This document shows, in pieces, positions 13,101 to 28,100 of a stretch of DNA of 64,000 nt. Source of the stretch: Archivesica marissinica (Eukaryota > Mollusca > Bivalvia > Venerida > Vesicomyidae); NCBI GenBank assembly GCA_014843695.1, contig CM026390.1:61039851-61103850 (forward strand). The letters are read 5' to 3'. Under the pieces are notes generated by a model. That model made no database searches. It saw only the letters and a list, made by a program, of their open reading frames with translations, and was not told where the DNA came from. Every line of letters begins with the position of its first letter. Positions within the stretch are counted from its first letter, which is position 1. The translations under genes and the position numbers were made by a program.

Positions 13101-16100
13101 CATCATTGTACACAGCCATTCATTGTACACAGCCATTCATTGTATACAACCATTCATCATTGTACACAACCATTCATCATTGTACACAGCCATTCATCAT
13201 TGTACACAACCATTCATCATTGTACACAACCATTCATCATTGTACACAGCCATTCATTGTACACAGCCATTCATTGTACACAACCATTCATCATTGTACA
13301 CAACCATTCATCATTGTACACAGCCATTCATCATTGTACACAACCATTCATCATTGTACACAGCCATTCATTGTATACAACCATTCATCATGGTACACAA
13401 CCATTCATCATTGTACACAGCCATTCATCTTTGTACACAACCATTCATCATTGTACATACACAACCATTCATCATTGTACACAGCCATTCATCATTGTAC
13501 ACAACCATTCATCATTGTACACAACCATTCATCATTGTACACAACCATTCATCATTGTACACAGCCATTCATCATTGTACACAACCATTCATCAACCATT
13601 CATCATTGTACACAACCATTCATCAACCATTCATCATTGTACACAACCATTCATCTTTGTACACAACCATTCATCATTAGAAACAATTTAACCATTGTCC
13701 TATTTAAGCTAATGTATCTGGTACATGCTATCTTCAAGTCAGACATGTGGATAAAGAGCACCCGTGGGACAGGCAAATGGTGGTGTTTGTTGGTAATGCC
13801 TTGATAATGGCTTAATCCCTCATAGAAAAGGCATAGAGGTAAGGTTATGTGTTCTATAGCTCAGTTCATATAATAATTGTGGGTAAGCAATCAGCATATC
13901 TCTTGGATCGCCAAATGGCTGCTTAACCCATTCAACCTCAACTGACTTGGACTGGTCCATGATATTTTTAGACCAATAAATTAATAAGAAAATTACCTTT
14001 GGACTAGTTCATTTCATGATATTTTTAGACCAATAAATTAATAAGAAAATTACCGTTGGACCAGTTCATTTCATGATATTTTTAGACCAATCAATTAATA
14101 AGAAAATTACCTTTGGACTAGTTCATTTCATGATATTTTTAGACCAATAAATTAATAAGAAAATTACCGTTGGACCAGTTCATTTATCAAAATGGGTAAT
14201 TTTATCTAAAAACAGTAATAATTATTACTAGCAAAAAGTGCAGATCTTGATGAGACGGCTCGTCGTGAACCGGCTCATCTGGATCTACACTTTTTGTAAG
14301 TCTATTTAGAGGCCTGTGGTGTTGAAAGGGTTAATAGCAAAATACCAAAACTGTCTTCATAAAATATGGTATGAAATCACCAGTCATATAAGGTCCCATG
14401 TACCTACATCCATATAATAATAGGGGGTAGGCAATCGGCATATCTATCCCATCGCCATGGAGATTATGGGTTGTATCATCTATTTCTTATTCTGATCTTA
14501 TTACTGGTATTTGTATGTTTGGTTTAAACATATTTATTCATTCATAATGTTGACGGTACATATCAATTGTAAGTATACAGAATGAAAATGGATTTAATCG
14601 AAAGCTTAAAGCATTGTTTGACTACTTGGTGTTTATGTATGTGTGATTGGGTATGGTTTCGAGGGGCACATCATTGTGGGAAAGGGGAAATGGGAAATAT
14701 ACTATATCTGTAACCGCACAATGAAGGGGAAATGGGAAATATACTATATCTGTAACCGCACAATGAAGGGGAAATGGGAAATATACTATATCTGTAACCG
14801 CACAATGAAGGGGAAATGGGAAATATACTATATCTGTAACCGCACAATGAAGGGGAAATGGGAAATATACTATATCTGTAACCGCACAATGAACTTATAA
14901 TCAGCAGCCGATTACCGGCTCATGTATTCACCTGTTCATTATAACTGTATCGGTCAGTCACATATCAATTGTTTGGATGTATCCCTAGTGCCGAAATATA
15001 AATGATCATATGATTTCTTGTATAATATAGATATAACTCCCTTCCAGGACGACTCCCTTGATGACATCATAAACTCCCTTCCAGGACAAATCCCTTGATG
15101 ACATCATTAATTCCCTTCCAGGACAAATCCCTTGATGACATCATAAACTGCTCACCAGGACAAATTCCTTGATATATGATATGATTTGCTCCCTTGAAGT
15201 ACAATATTAGTATTTGCAGCTAAGACGATAAGTAATAAAATTCCTACTCCTAATCCATACCTCTTAACGTCTTGTTTTTGCGTGCTGGATTTTGATGCTA
15301 TTGTTGATTTTAGTTTCAGCAGGTTCACTTTAGTCTCTATGGTCATTTTGAACTTTCCACTGTATGTAAGGTCAAGGTCAATCCAGAAGCCATTCTCGTC
15401 CAGGTACGGTCTGTTTGCACGCCGTATCACAGGTACCTCTGAACCAAGAGAAATCTCCCTGATTTGTAACTCTTCAATAAAATATGGAATCTGAAATGTA
15501 AATTGCATAAAACTGTTTAAGTTTAAACTTTATTTATTTTACAACAATTGCGAAGCAAGTTTTAATAACATATATTAATCACTCTCAATGACATCACAAA
15601 CCTCAACATGGCCGCATCTAGAAGTCTGATTTTGAACATTCTTTCAATGTTGTGATGGGGACTGTTAATATATATATTCTAGCAAGACTTGATATTTTGT
15701 TCCTATAAACGAAGAACAAATCTACCGTTGTTAAATCTGCAATAAACAACGGCTAGAACCGGTCTATTTTATGACTTCAATTTTTTTAACTTTATTTATT
15801 TTACAATGATTGCGAAGCAAGTTTTAACAACTTATATTAATCACTCTCGTTGGCTCGGATGAAAGCGTATATGTGGTCATTCATGTTGGAGGAAACCGGA
15901 GTACCCGGAGAAAACCCACCTGTCCGATCTGGCGACAACTGTACCATCTCACATACTTCCCGGTCCGAGGATCGAACCGGGGTTGCATTGGTTAGAAGCG
16001 AGAGCGCTAACCACTGTGCATAAAACTGTCAGAGCCCATGAGTGTTCATTTAGAATGGTGCTGTACATTGAGATTTTATATGGAGCAGATGATTTGAAAT

Positions 16101-19100
16101 TGTGATCACTGTCTTATATTTTCATTCAAAAATCATAAGTTATTCAGGTTTTGTTTGAAATTTTTTAGATGCGCCCACAACTGAACAGGATTTTGTGAAT
16201 GATATAAAAGTATATTTTCCTTCAAATGAAAACTAGAACGACGGTATACTTTATATAAATATAAATGAGGCTTATTATGACTCCCCATAATGGGACGGGG
16301 ACATATTGTTTTTGCCTTTGCCATCTGCCTGCTTTGGCTTGTCCGTGCTTCATCTCCATCGATATAACATCTAGTTGTGCCTACCGCTTCATCTCCATCG
16401 ATATAACATCTAGTTGTGCCTACCGCTTCATCTCCATCGATATAACATCTAGTTGTGCCTACCGCTTCATCTCCATCGATATAACATCTAGTTGTGCCTA
16501 CCGCTTCATCTCCATCGATATAACATCTAGTTGTGCCTACCGCTTCATCTCCATCGATATAACATCTAGTTGTGCCTACCGCTTCATCTCCATCGATATA
16601 ACATCTAGTTGTGCCTACCGCTTCATCTCCATCGATATAACATCTAGTTGTGCCTACCGCTTCATCTCCATCGATATAACATCTAGTTGTGCCTACCGCT
16701 TCATCTCCATCGATATAACATCTAGTTGTGCCTACCGCTTCATCTCCATCGATATAACATCTAGTTGTGCCTACCGCTTCATCTCCATCGATATAACATC
16801 TAGTTGTGCCTACCGCTTCATCTCCATCGATATAACATCTAGTTGTGCCTACCGCTTCATCTCCATCGATATAACATCTAGTTGTGCCTACCGCTTCATC
16901 TCCATCGATATAACATCTAGTTGTGCCAACCGCTTCATCTCCATCGATATAACATCTAGTTGTGCCTACCGCTTCATCTCCATCGATATAACGTCTAGTT
17001 GTGCCTACCGCTTCTTCTCCATCGATATAACGTCTAGTTGTGCCTACCGCTTCCTCTCCATCGATATAACGTCTAGTTGTGCCTACCGCTTCCTCTCCAT
17101 CGATATAACGTCTAGTTGTGCCTACCGCTTCATCTCCATCGATATAACGTCTAGTTGTGCCTACCGCTTCATCTCCATCGATATAACATCTAGTTGTGCC
17201 TACCGCTTCATCTCCATCGATATAACGTCTAGTTGTGCCTACCGCTTCATCTCCATCGATATAACGTCTAGTTGTGCCTACCGCTTCATCTCCATCGATA
17301 TAACGTCTAGTTGTGCCTACCGCTTCATCTCCATCGATATAACATCTAGTTGTGACTACCGCTTCATCTCCATCGATATAACATCTAGTTGTGCCTACCG
17401 CTTCATCTCCATCGATATAACATCTAGTTGTGCCTACCGCTTCATCTCCATCGATATAACATCTAGTTGTGCCTACCGCTTCATCTCCATCGATATAACA
17501 TCTAGTTGTGCCTACCACTTCATCTCCATCGATATAACATCTAGTTGTGCCTACCGCTTCATCTCCATCGATATAACATCTAGTTGTGCCTACCGCTTCA
17601 TCTCCATCGATATAACGTCTAGTTGTGCCTACCGCTTCATCTCCATCGATATAACATCTAGTTGTGCCTACCGCTTCATCTCCATCGATATAACGTCTAG
17701 TTGTGCCTACCGCTTCATCTCCATCGATATAACATCTAGTTGTGCCTACCGCTTCATCTCCATCGATATAACGTCTAGTTGTGCCTACCGCTTCCTCTCC
17801 ATCGATATAACGTCTAGTTGTGCCTACCGCTTCCTCTCCATCGATATAACATCTAGTTGTGCCTACCGCTTCCTCTCCATCGATATAACGTCTAGTTGTG
17901 CCTACCGCTTCATCTCCATCGATATAACGTCTAGTTGTGCCTACCGCTTCATCTCCATCGATATAACGTCTAGTTGTGCCTACCGCTTCATCTCCATCGA
18001 TATAACGTCTAGTTGTGCCTACCGCTTCATCTCCATCGATATAACGTCTAGTTGTGCCTACCGCTTCATCTCCATCGATATAACGTCTAGTTGTGCCTAC
18101 CGCTTCATCTCCATCGATATAACGTCTAGTTGTGCCTACCGCTTCATCTCCATCGATATAACGTCTAGTTGTGCCTACCGCTTCCTCTCCATCGATATAA
18201 CATCTAGTTGTGCCTACCGCTTCCTCTCCATCGATATAACGTCTAGTTGTGCCTACCGCTTCATCTCCATCGCTATAACGTCTAGTTGTGCCGCTTCATC
18301 TCCATCGATATAACGTCTAGTTGTGCCTACCGCTTCATCTCCATCGATATAACGTCTAGTTGTGCCTACCGCTTCATCTCCATCGATATAACGTCTAGTT
18401 GTGCCTACCGCTTCATCTCCATCGATATAACGTCTAGTTGTGCCTACCGCTTCATCTCCATCGATATAACATCTAGTTGAGCCTACCGCTTCATCTCCAT
18501 CGATATAACATCTAGTTGTGCCTACCGCTTCATCTCCATCGATATAACATCTAGTTGTGCCTACCGCTTCATCTCCATCGATATAACATCTAGTTGTGCC
18601 TACCGCTTCATCTCCATCGATATAACGTCTAGTTGTGCCTACCGCTTCATCTCCATCGATATAACGTCTAGTTGTGCCTACCGCTTCATCTCCATCGATA
18701 TAACTTCTAGTTGTGCCTACCGCTTCATCTCCATCGATATAACGTCTAGTTGTGCCTACCGCTTCATCTCCATCGATATAACGTCTAGTTGTGCCTACCG
18801 CTTCATTTCCATCGATATAACGTCTAGTTGTGCCTACCGCTTCATCTCCATCGATATAACGTCTAGTTGTGCCTACCGCTTCATCTCCATCGATATAACG
18901 TCTAGTTGTGCCTACCGCTTCATCTCCATCGATATAACGTCTAGTTGTGCCTACCGCTTCATCTCCATCGATATAACGTCTAGTTGTGCATACTGTAACC
19001 CTACTCCGGTTGAATGATTTTTGCGAATTTACGGCCATTTGTACATTTTTTATAGCACAAAGTTTGTCCGCCCTTGATCTATTTATCGGCAATACCCATT

Positions 19101-22100
19101 GCCCACATTAATGAAGCCCCCTGAAACTTTTGGTTTAGTTGAGATCTCTCTCTCTCTAGATGCCCATTCCTAAGGCTCCACGGCAGGTTCTATTACATAC
19201 CCGATGTCAAGTGCATATTACTACAAGACCATTGATCCTCTGTATTATTAGGCAAAACGACACAAGATAAATAGCTGAGGACAGCCCATTGTCCTATCTA
19301 TCAGCCCATTGTCCTATCTATCATGGCTACATTATACATGTATCAAAAGCAAACATTAAAAGTGCACCATTATGCATGTAACTGGAAGATAATATCCAGA
19401 ATAACCCCCCCCCCATTTTATCTCATTTTGAAGACAAATGTCGCAATTTATTTATTTTGCCCTAAGGTTGTACTGTTGATGATTAAAATAAAGTGTTTAT
19501 TAATTAATTTAATAACTTCATTAATAATTTTTGTTGTTGATACTTTTATTTTATTATCACCCTTTGGTCAATCAACGCCTCCAAAAGTGTATTAGTCATC
19601 TTATATTTTGGAAAATAGTGAAAGATAAAGAAGACGCAACAATGCCAGTAGCGTGGGAACAGGCATCGATATATATTTTGCCTGGTCAGTCAAATAAATA
19701 TATTTTAACACAGAGACTATTAATTGGGCCGTATTGAGCTTCTGATAATATCAACGCCTGGGGAAACTGGACGGATTGTCCGTGTCTATAGCATTAATCC
19801 TATTAATAGGCCTATTAACATGTGACTTAATTAATGACGTACTTGAGTCGAAAGCGAGGCACTGCAATGTTGATAAAAACTTTATAATTGGCCGCCATTG
19901 TTTACGGGTCAACGGAACGATAAATAGTTTTTAAAAGTACAATGTGCGTCTGATTTGACATATTTACTCAAGATTTAAGTCGTCCTTACTTCAATTATGC
20001 CGAATCGACCCATTACCATTTAAACTTAATAGTTAAAATCCGCCATCTCGTCGATATAACACAGAAACGGGAAATTATATGTTAGCGATGTAAATGAGGC
20101 TACGGGAGCATTAGTGTATATTCGGAAATGATCGTGTATAATCGTGCCTGTTCGGCGATTTCTGATAGAATTCCGTTTCTATATTTAGCAATAGTATCTT
20201 GTAGAGAAGAGTTGTCGTTCTTCAAATCAACACCCTCATAAATGAGGGTGTAAGTAGATGACGCTACGATCGGAAATCAAGTTTCCCCAGGCTGTCATTT
20301 TGCCAGAAGTTAAAAAGTGAAAAATCGACAGACTGGAACCCAGGCTACAATGCCAGAAGCATTGCAGGGTCCTTTGGCATGCCTGGTGTATAGTGCTCAC
20401 CGATACCCGAGTCCTCAGTTTATAGTCCCATCCGAAACACTATTAATACTTATTGGGGTGAGATGGATGACAGAACTGAGATCCAATGGATTCACAGTCC
20501 AACGTGTAAACCACTGGACCAGTAACTGACCCATCAATATACTTCAACAAATATGATCATTGATAGATATTTATCTTTAATCTTTATGGGACACACAGCA
20601 GTATCTATTATTCAAACAGTGATTTCCTATTGCTGAGCGGTTATTCTGTAACGATGAATGGATACAAGTCAACCAAGTCGGATCTAGAATTATGCCTGAG
20701 TGGTCGTAAGAAGCTGTCTACAACTAATGCTTTAGAGAATCAATGAAACATTGTCATCTATTGTCACTAGTTAATTATTGGCCAATCTTGACAATCGTAC
20801 ATAGAAAACAAGCATCTTTGTAAATCAATACTGTCTCATATTTTATGGGAAGATGTACATGTAAACAACCGTGTGAAAAGCATGATGGTCTCCCGACACG
20901 AGAATGGCATCCGTGGTAGTGGTCGTGCCCCTGAATAGCGATTGTACCGAATCCGATACTGCCATGGCACGCATATGGAGTCCTTGAACAAGACATCACA
21001 CACACACATAATGACATCTGGCGACCACATTACCATCTCACATACTTCCCGGTCCGAGGATAGAACCCGGGTTGCATTGGTGAGAAGCGAGCGCGCTAAC
21101 CACTGTGCTAATCGGACAGCCAATTAATGGTGTTCTAGAAGAAACCATGATAACAATTGTACCAAAAGTTATAAATAGCGAACGAGAAGTACATGATGTT
21201 GTTGGAGTAGTGTCAGACGCAAGCAGCAAGAACAAACTTGAGTGTGACAAACCTGGTGAGTGGAAACCTGGTGAGTGTGACAAACCTGGTGAGTGTGACA
21301 AACCTGAGTGTGACAAGTAGTGTCAAGAACATAGTCCCTGTTTTGTGGGGAAAGAACGAGAACATGACGCAACAATCTGACGAACGAAGGGCAAATTTCT
21401 CAAACTTTCTTCAACTACAGTCAAACCTGTGCTATTGGATATCTCTAATAAGTAGCCAACCTGTATTAAGCAGCTACTTTCCAGATTCCCAATATGTTGT
21501 TTTATTATACATTTCAGGGTTCCCTCTGTCTGAATGTTTGTCTGCACCACTTCTGTCGCCAATTGAAAAACACTGGAGCCAATTTAAAAAACGTGGAGTC
21601 AACTAAGATACATATAGTTCACAAAATAAATATTTGAAGCCATGTATTTGACAAAACATGTGCCAAAAAAAAAAGAAGGTTGCGCCAAATATTTTCGCCA
21701 ATTCACAAAATTTAGCGCCAATATTTGTTTTTTGTCGCAATTGGTGACTGACAGCGGGAACCCTACATTTGTATAGGCATGGGGTGCTAAGCAGCCACTT
21801 CCTGTGATTCTCTTGACTGGTTGCTTATGACAGGTTTGACTGTATTCTCGGATATAGAACCAAACCGTCTTCCTATTTTTGAAATTGGTGGTTTAACCCT
21901 TTCAACACCACAGGCCTCTAAATAGGCTTATGAAAAGTGTAGATCCAGATGAGCTAGCTCGTGACGAGCCGTCTCATCAGGATCTGCACATTTTGCCAGT
22001 AATAATTATTACTATTTTTAGATACAATTTTGATCAATGAACTGGTCCAAAGGTAATTTTCTTATTCATTTATTGGTCTAAAAATATCATGCACCAGTCC

Positions 22101-25100
22101 ATGTCAGTTACTTGGGGTTGAATGGATGCACCAGTCCATGTCAGTTACTTGGGGTTGAATGGATGCACCAGTCCATGTCAGTTACTTGGGGTTGAATGGA
22201 TGCACCAGTCCATGTCAGTTACTTGGGGTTGAATGGATGCACCAGTCCATGTCAGTTACTTGGGGTTGAATGGTGCACAGTCCATGTCAGTTATTGGGGT
22301 TGAATGGGCTAAGCCTTGTGCATGCATGCGCATGGATAGATTATGCATAGACGCTAGTACCACTTCACTTAGTCTCAATTAGTGTCTATGAAACAAAGAC
22401 TGCCTCATTATCATCATTATGGCAGAATTGCACTATTTCAATTAAAAGAACATCTCAAAACCTTAAAGCGTAAAACGACACTATATCTATCGTATGGTAT
22501 AAAAATATTATAAAACATTTTACGCAAATAATTATTGTCAAGTCAGTTTTGTAACACCGCATGGTTTTCTATCGGCAATCAGAAGAAACATCCGAGACAG
22601 TTGTTTCAATGTACCTGTATGTTGCGTCACACGTGCGAATTAAGCTTAATGCTTACATGTACATATGTATGAGTATATCGATATTTTTAAAACACAATCA
22701 TTGGAAATTATGGTCTTTAAATACCTGGTACTTTTTACAAAATAAACATCTTTTATTGCAATATAGCGTCCCTTTAAGGAATTAGACAGAGAGTTGTTAC
22801 AGCTTACGGTTGTCATCTGTCAATGCATGATCATTTACAACAATACAGACATAAAGTTGTTACAGTTTACGGTTGTCATCTGTCAATGCATGATCATTTA
22901 CAACAATACAAACATAAAGTTGTTACAGCTTACTGTTGTCATCTGTCAATGCATGATCATTTACAACAATACAAACATAAAGTTGTTACAGCTTACAGTT
23001 GTCATCTGTCAATGCATGATCATTTACAACAATACAAACATAAAGTTGTTACAGCTTACAGTTGTCATCTGCCAATGCATGATCATTTACAACAATACAG
23101 ACATAAAGTTGTTACAGCTTACGGTTGTCATCTGTCAATGCATGATCATTTACAACAATACAGACATAAAGTTGTTACAGCTTACGGTTGTCATCTGTCA
23201 ATGCATGATCATTTACAACAATACAGACATAAAGTTGTTACAGCTTACGGTTGTCATCTGCCAATGCATGATAATTACAACAATACAAACTTGACATTGG
23301 ACAGAAAGTTGCAACAGCTTACGGCTGTGTTAATCATAGACTATGAAACTTGACTTTGTCTCGCATGGATATAATAAATTCAGTAACGTGGTTACTATCG
23401 TACAATGTTTTATTAGTAAGTTACGCTTTTGTCTATTTTATATCGGTAAATGATCATAAGGTACATTGTACATGTCTACGTTCCCGTGAGGGGTTCGACA
23501 TTAAAGGAAGATAGATTAGGTAGGACACTTAATGTGATTAATAGTTTAAGATGTTGCTCGTTTCTCATGAATGCAACCTAAGTTCGATCCTTGGATAGGG
23601 AAGTATGCGTGGTCAGGTACTGTGGTTGCCAAATCAGACAGGTGAACCTGGTTTGTTCCGGGTACTTCGGGTTCGTCCCACACGAATGACCACGTATCCT
23701 CCTTCCCCCATGCCACCGAGAATGTTTAATATCAGTTAAATAAAGCTTAGTGTTTTGCAATCGTTGTAAAATAAAGGATAGTGTCTCGCAATCGTTGTAA
23801 AATAAAGCTTAGTGTTTTGCAATTGTTGTAAAATAAAGATTAGTGTTTCGCAATCGTTGTACGGTATATTGTATTAATATTAAATGATTTCACGTTTGTC
23901 TCCGATATAAGTAACTGCAGAAGAGATGATATTTTGAATAGCTAGAATATCAAAATATGTGGTATTCATAACATCTGCTTTGCATTTCATAATTATAACT
24001 GTCATAAGTTGCAGAATCAATAACTGTGTATATATATTAATTAACTCTTGGCCTCTGGCAAAGATTGTTAACTGCACTTTTAACATCTTTATTTGAATAT
24101 GGTATAAAATAAAACACAGGGAGCATTTCAAACACGTTAGAAATATGGCTACATTAAATGATTTACAATTTTTCATGTTATTTAACCCTTTTCATAAGAG
24201 ATATACTACTATATCATACTACATGTATCTACCACCCTCCATAGGGAAGTATGTGAGATGGTACGGTGGTCACCAGATCAGACAGGTGGGTTTTCTCCGG
24301 GTACTCTGGTTTCCTCCGACACGAATGACCACATATACGCTTTCATCCGCGCCAACGAGAGTGATTAATATAAGTTGTTAAAACTTGTTTCGCAATCGTT
24401 GTAAAATAAATAAAGTTTATACTATTACACCCTCCATATACACTCAACAAAATTCCTAATCGGTCACGTTGTGTTTTACTATATTTGAAGCCAATTAATA
24501 ATCATTCAAGAGAAATAGTTTCATATTGTCGTTTAACCCATTCTACACCAAGTAACTGACATGGACTGGTCCATGATATTTTTAGACCAATTAATTAATA
24601 ACAAAATTACATTTGGATCAGTTCATTTATCAAAATGGGTAATTTTTTCTCTCTAAAAAAAATAGTTATATTACTTGAAAAAAGTGCAGATCCTGATGAG
24701 ACGGCTCGTCACGAGCCGGCTCATCTGGATCTACACTTTTTTGTAAGCCTATTTAGAGGTCTGTGGTGTTGAAAGGGTTAATGTATTTTATTCTAAGTAA
24801 TTATACAGAAATTCATTGCATAAAGATCTGTAATAAAATATATGAAATAAGATTATTTGAATATTTAATATTCTAACACGACCCAGCTAATAACATACAT
24901 ACTTATAGAGTAAAATCTACCTCGGGTTATTCTGCGATATACCTACCTTGAACTATGCTGCGCGCGCACCGTGTTTTGGCTATTCCATTTATACAATGCG
25001 TGTAAAGTTTTATGAATGAAAGTCACGTGATGTTTGTAAATACTACCGTGGGAATTCGCGGAATTGAGCTATTTTTAGAATCAGATAATCTCTTGTCCGT

Positions 25101-28100
25101 CTTGTTTTTCTGTTAAGTAACGTTTCAGTTACTATTCTGTACAATTTTATTTGACAAAATAAATAAAATTATTGATCAGTTACAACTTTTGTTCATTTAT
25201 GCACTAGATTGATATTTTCCATATTTACCATTCCTCCTGAGATCAAAGCTCACAAAACAAATTGAAATTCCCGGGAGTCTATTAGAATCATTACGGTAGT
25301 TTAATTGCATTTCAAATATATATACAATGTACATGTAATAGACAGCTGTTTCATGTAGTTATTTCTCATCACAGTGTTCGTAGCACAGATGTCACAGTGA
25401 AAGCAAACACAATACATGTAGTTGAAGAGTTTCATGATTATCACCCAAATTCACCAGTAAAAACCCCATGTGACGACATCACTCAATAGGTCAGAGGTGA
25501 ATGTAAACAGACTTTCAAGATGGCCACCGCTTTAGCTAATTTTGAATATCGGATCGGAATTATTTTTGCTGTATTTGATACATTGTAAATGTTGTACCAA
25601 ACGATATGTCATTTATAGCTAAATGTTGCCGTCTGCCAGATGACCCACTTTAACAAATAGCTCAGCATAGATCAGGGCTGGTCATCTAAATTCTTATCAC
25701 GATATATTTTTCTAGGAATTTGTTGCATGAGTTTATCTTTGTACAGTCATGTCATGTCATACGGTAGATCAATACTAACTTGGTTCAAATAGGAAGATGA
25801 CATGCTTACAATGTTACATGCTACTTGTATACACATACATGTATACTCGTATACACATACATGTATACATGTACATTCTGTAATAGTCAATGATTGATTG
25901 GACTTGCAGCGTAAACATTAATTTTAAACGTTTTATTTATTTTACAACGATTACAAAGCAAGTTTTAAAAACTTATATTAATCACTCTCGTTGGCACGGA
26001 TGAAAGCGTATATGTGGTCATTCGTGTGGGAGGAAATCAGAGTACCCTGAGAAAACCCACCTGTCTGATCTGGCAACCACCGTACCATCTCACATACTTC
26101 CCTGTCCGAGGATCAAACCCGGGTTGCATTGGTGAGAAGCGAGAGTGCTAACCACTTCGCTAATCGCACAGCCGATAAACATTTTAATCATACAAGCTCA
26201 TTCTAAAGAGAGCTGGACTCTCTCCTCCTAATGGGCAGATTTTGAGACATCAGGGCCTCCACTGTCTATCGCCAGTGGCGCCAATTTTGGCAAAAGTGGC
26301 TCCAAATATTCGAAAGTGGCGAATATGTATGGCGCCATGATTTAAGTGACCCGAAAATTCGTTCTCGAGTCGCGCGTACCACGAGTCGCAGGGCACAGAA
26401 AAGTCGATAACCAGCCCAATCAATACACAGTCAAGATTATTGTTTATTGCTCGTTAGTGGGATATGAATGACGCGATGTGAGAAGATAATTGGGTAAGTA
26501 TGCTCGATCAATTAGTTAAGAAAACACCTGGCATCATGTATATTTGAAGTGTGCCGTGGATACAACAAATTAACAATTACGGCACAATTTTGATGATAAA
26601 GACACCGACCTGAATGTTTACAGCACTCGACAAATTCGTTTTGATTTTGATCAGCTGTTATTTACGCTAGTTTGCTGTTTTCAGTGTTTTGCAAACGTTT
26701 TTTGTGATGATCTCTTAATTACCGTGATCCAAACAAATGTGAGGAAATTGATTGTTTATCAATAATTTCTGCTTGCCCAGCAGGAAACTCAACGTGCCCG
26801 GTGAAAAATCACAACGTTTCTTGAAATTGACATTTTGTGTCTGTGATTCGAAAGCCACACCAGGTTATTAACTTGTCCGTGAACACGTTTTATTATTATA
26901 TTACGGACTTGTGTCATTGGGTTTTATAGCACAATGAATTATATTTAAGCGTGCTCGACTATAAAGATAATATATGTTCTCGTAAGAGACAGAGTGCACT
27001 GAATCGGTAGTAAAGTCAATTTTTCGGAAAATTCGGAAATTCCACATCTATTTTTAGACACGCACCTGTTAAATGAAACTCGTAGTGGTTATTTGCCTTA
27101 TAGACGGGTTTGCTCTCCGCAATAATGATCAATGTAGTACTATGCTGTAATTAGTGTACCAGTCAATTGACTATTACGTTTGAAGTTACAATTTAATGCC
27201 TCGGGGGGGGAAAACATCTTCGGATTATCAGAAAATAGTGGCAATCAACAAGGATCAGTCAAGCAGGTCGCATATCTTATCTTACTTGTGGCCCCTGTTT
27301 CCACTGTTGAGTGTGAAAGGGGGTTCAGCAGGCAAAATCTCATCAAAACTTGCCTGAGAAACTCAGATTTAACAACCTGATGAGAATTTCTATTGATGGC
27401 CCTGGTCTTGAGGACTTTGACTTTGGGGGAGCATTTTTAAGTGGAAAACCATGAAATATCTATCTTTTAACACCTTTATGAGAGATTTTTATTTGTATGA
27501 ATGTAAAGAATAAAGAATGTATGAGAACACAATAAAGAATGTTGTAAAACAAAGAAATTGAGCCTTTCGTTTGTTGTTGTAGTTTATTTTATATTGGCTC
27601 CAATTTTAGCTTATATATGGCTCCAAAGTGGCTCCAACTTTTTGAAAGTGGCGACAGAGGTGGCTCCACCTTAAAAAAAGCCAGTGGAGGCCCTGGACAT
27701 GCATGTTTCTTATGATCATCAATATGTACTGACAACTAATAAATTTATGTAAGTTGACATTGAAATAAAATATATAGAATCTACACCCACACCAAGAAAG
27801 TTTGAAGTGAGTACAATAGTTAACGATATGATAGACTGTTATTACTGGACATTATCAGGGCTCAAGCTAGACCCAAATATTTGGGAGAAGTGAGAAAGCA
27901 CGCGATTGCATAATCTAATGGTATTATTTAACAAATTTCCAACATAATAGGGCTAAAATACACAATATGACCATTAAATACAATATTTGAATAGAAGGAG
28001 TGCTTTACAATATATGGCCAAGTGTATCTTACTGGACAATATTTTGTCTGAAAATTGTAAAAGAAAACATTATTTAAAAAAAAGAAAGAAGAAGATTTAT

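Noticed and set aside
7815..13804. Many very long plus-strand ORFs (up to 947 codons) rich in His, Ser, Thr and Tyr
   Set aside because: They are translations of the 20-bp tandem repeat, which lacks stop codons in that direction; overlapping frames all read the same 20-residue cycle and no splice, start or domain signal exists.
16265..18313. 682-codon plus ORF and 461/279-codon minus ORFs of 13-residue repeats
   Set aside because: The 39-bp unit is a multiple of three and free of stops on both strands; this is expected without selection, and the array lies inside a TEX2 intron.
27180..27454. A functional hAT-derived (ZNF862-like) host gene
   Set aside because: Only the C-terminal piece remains, it changes frame, and it sits between terminal inverted repeats with a target duplication.
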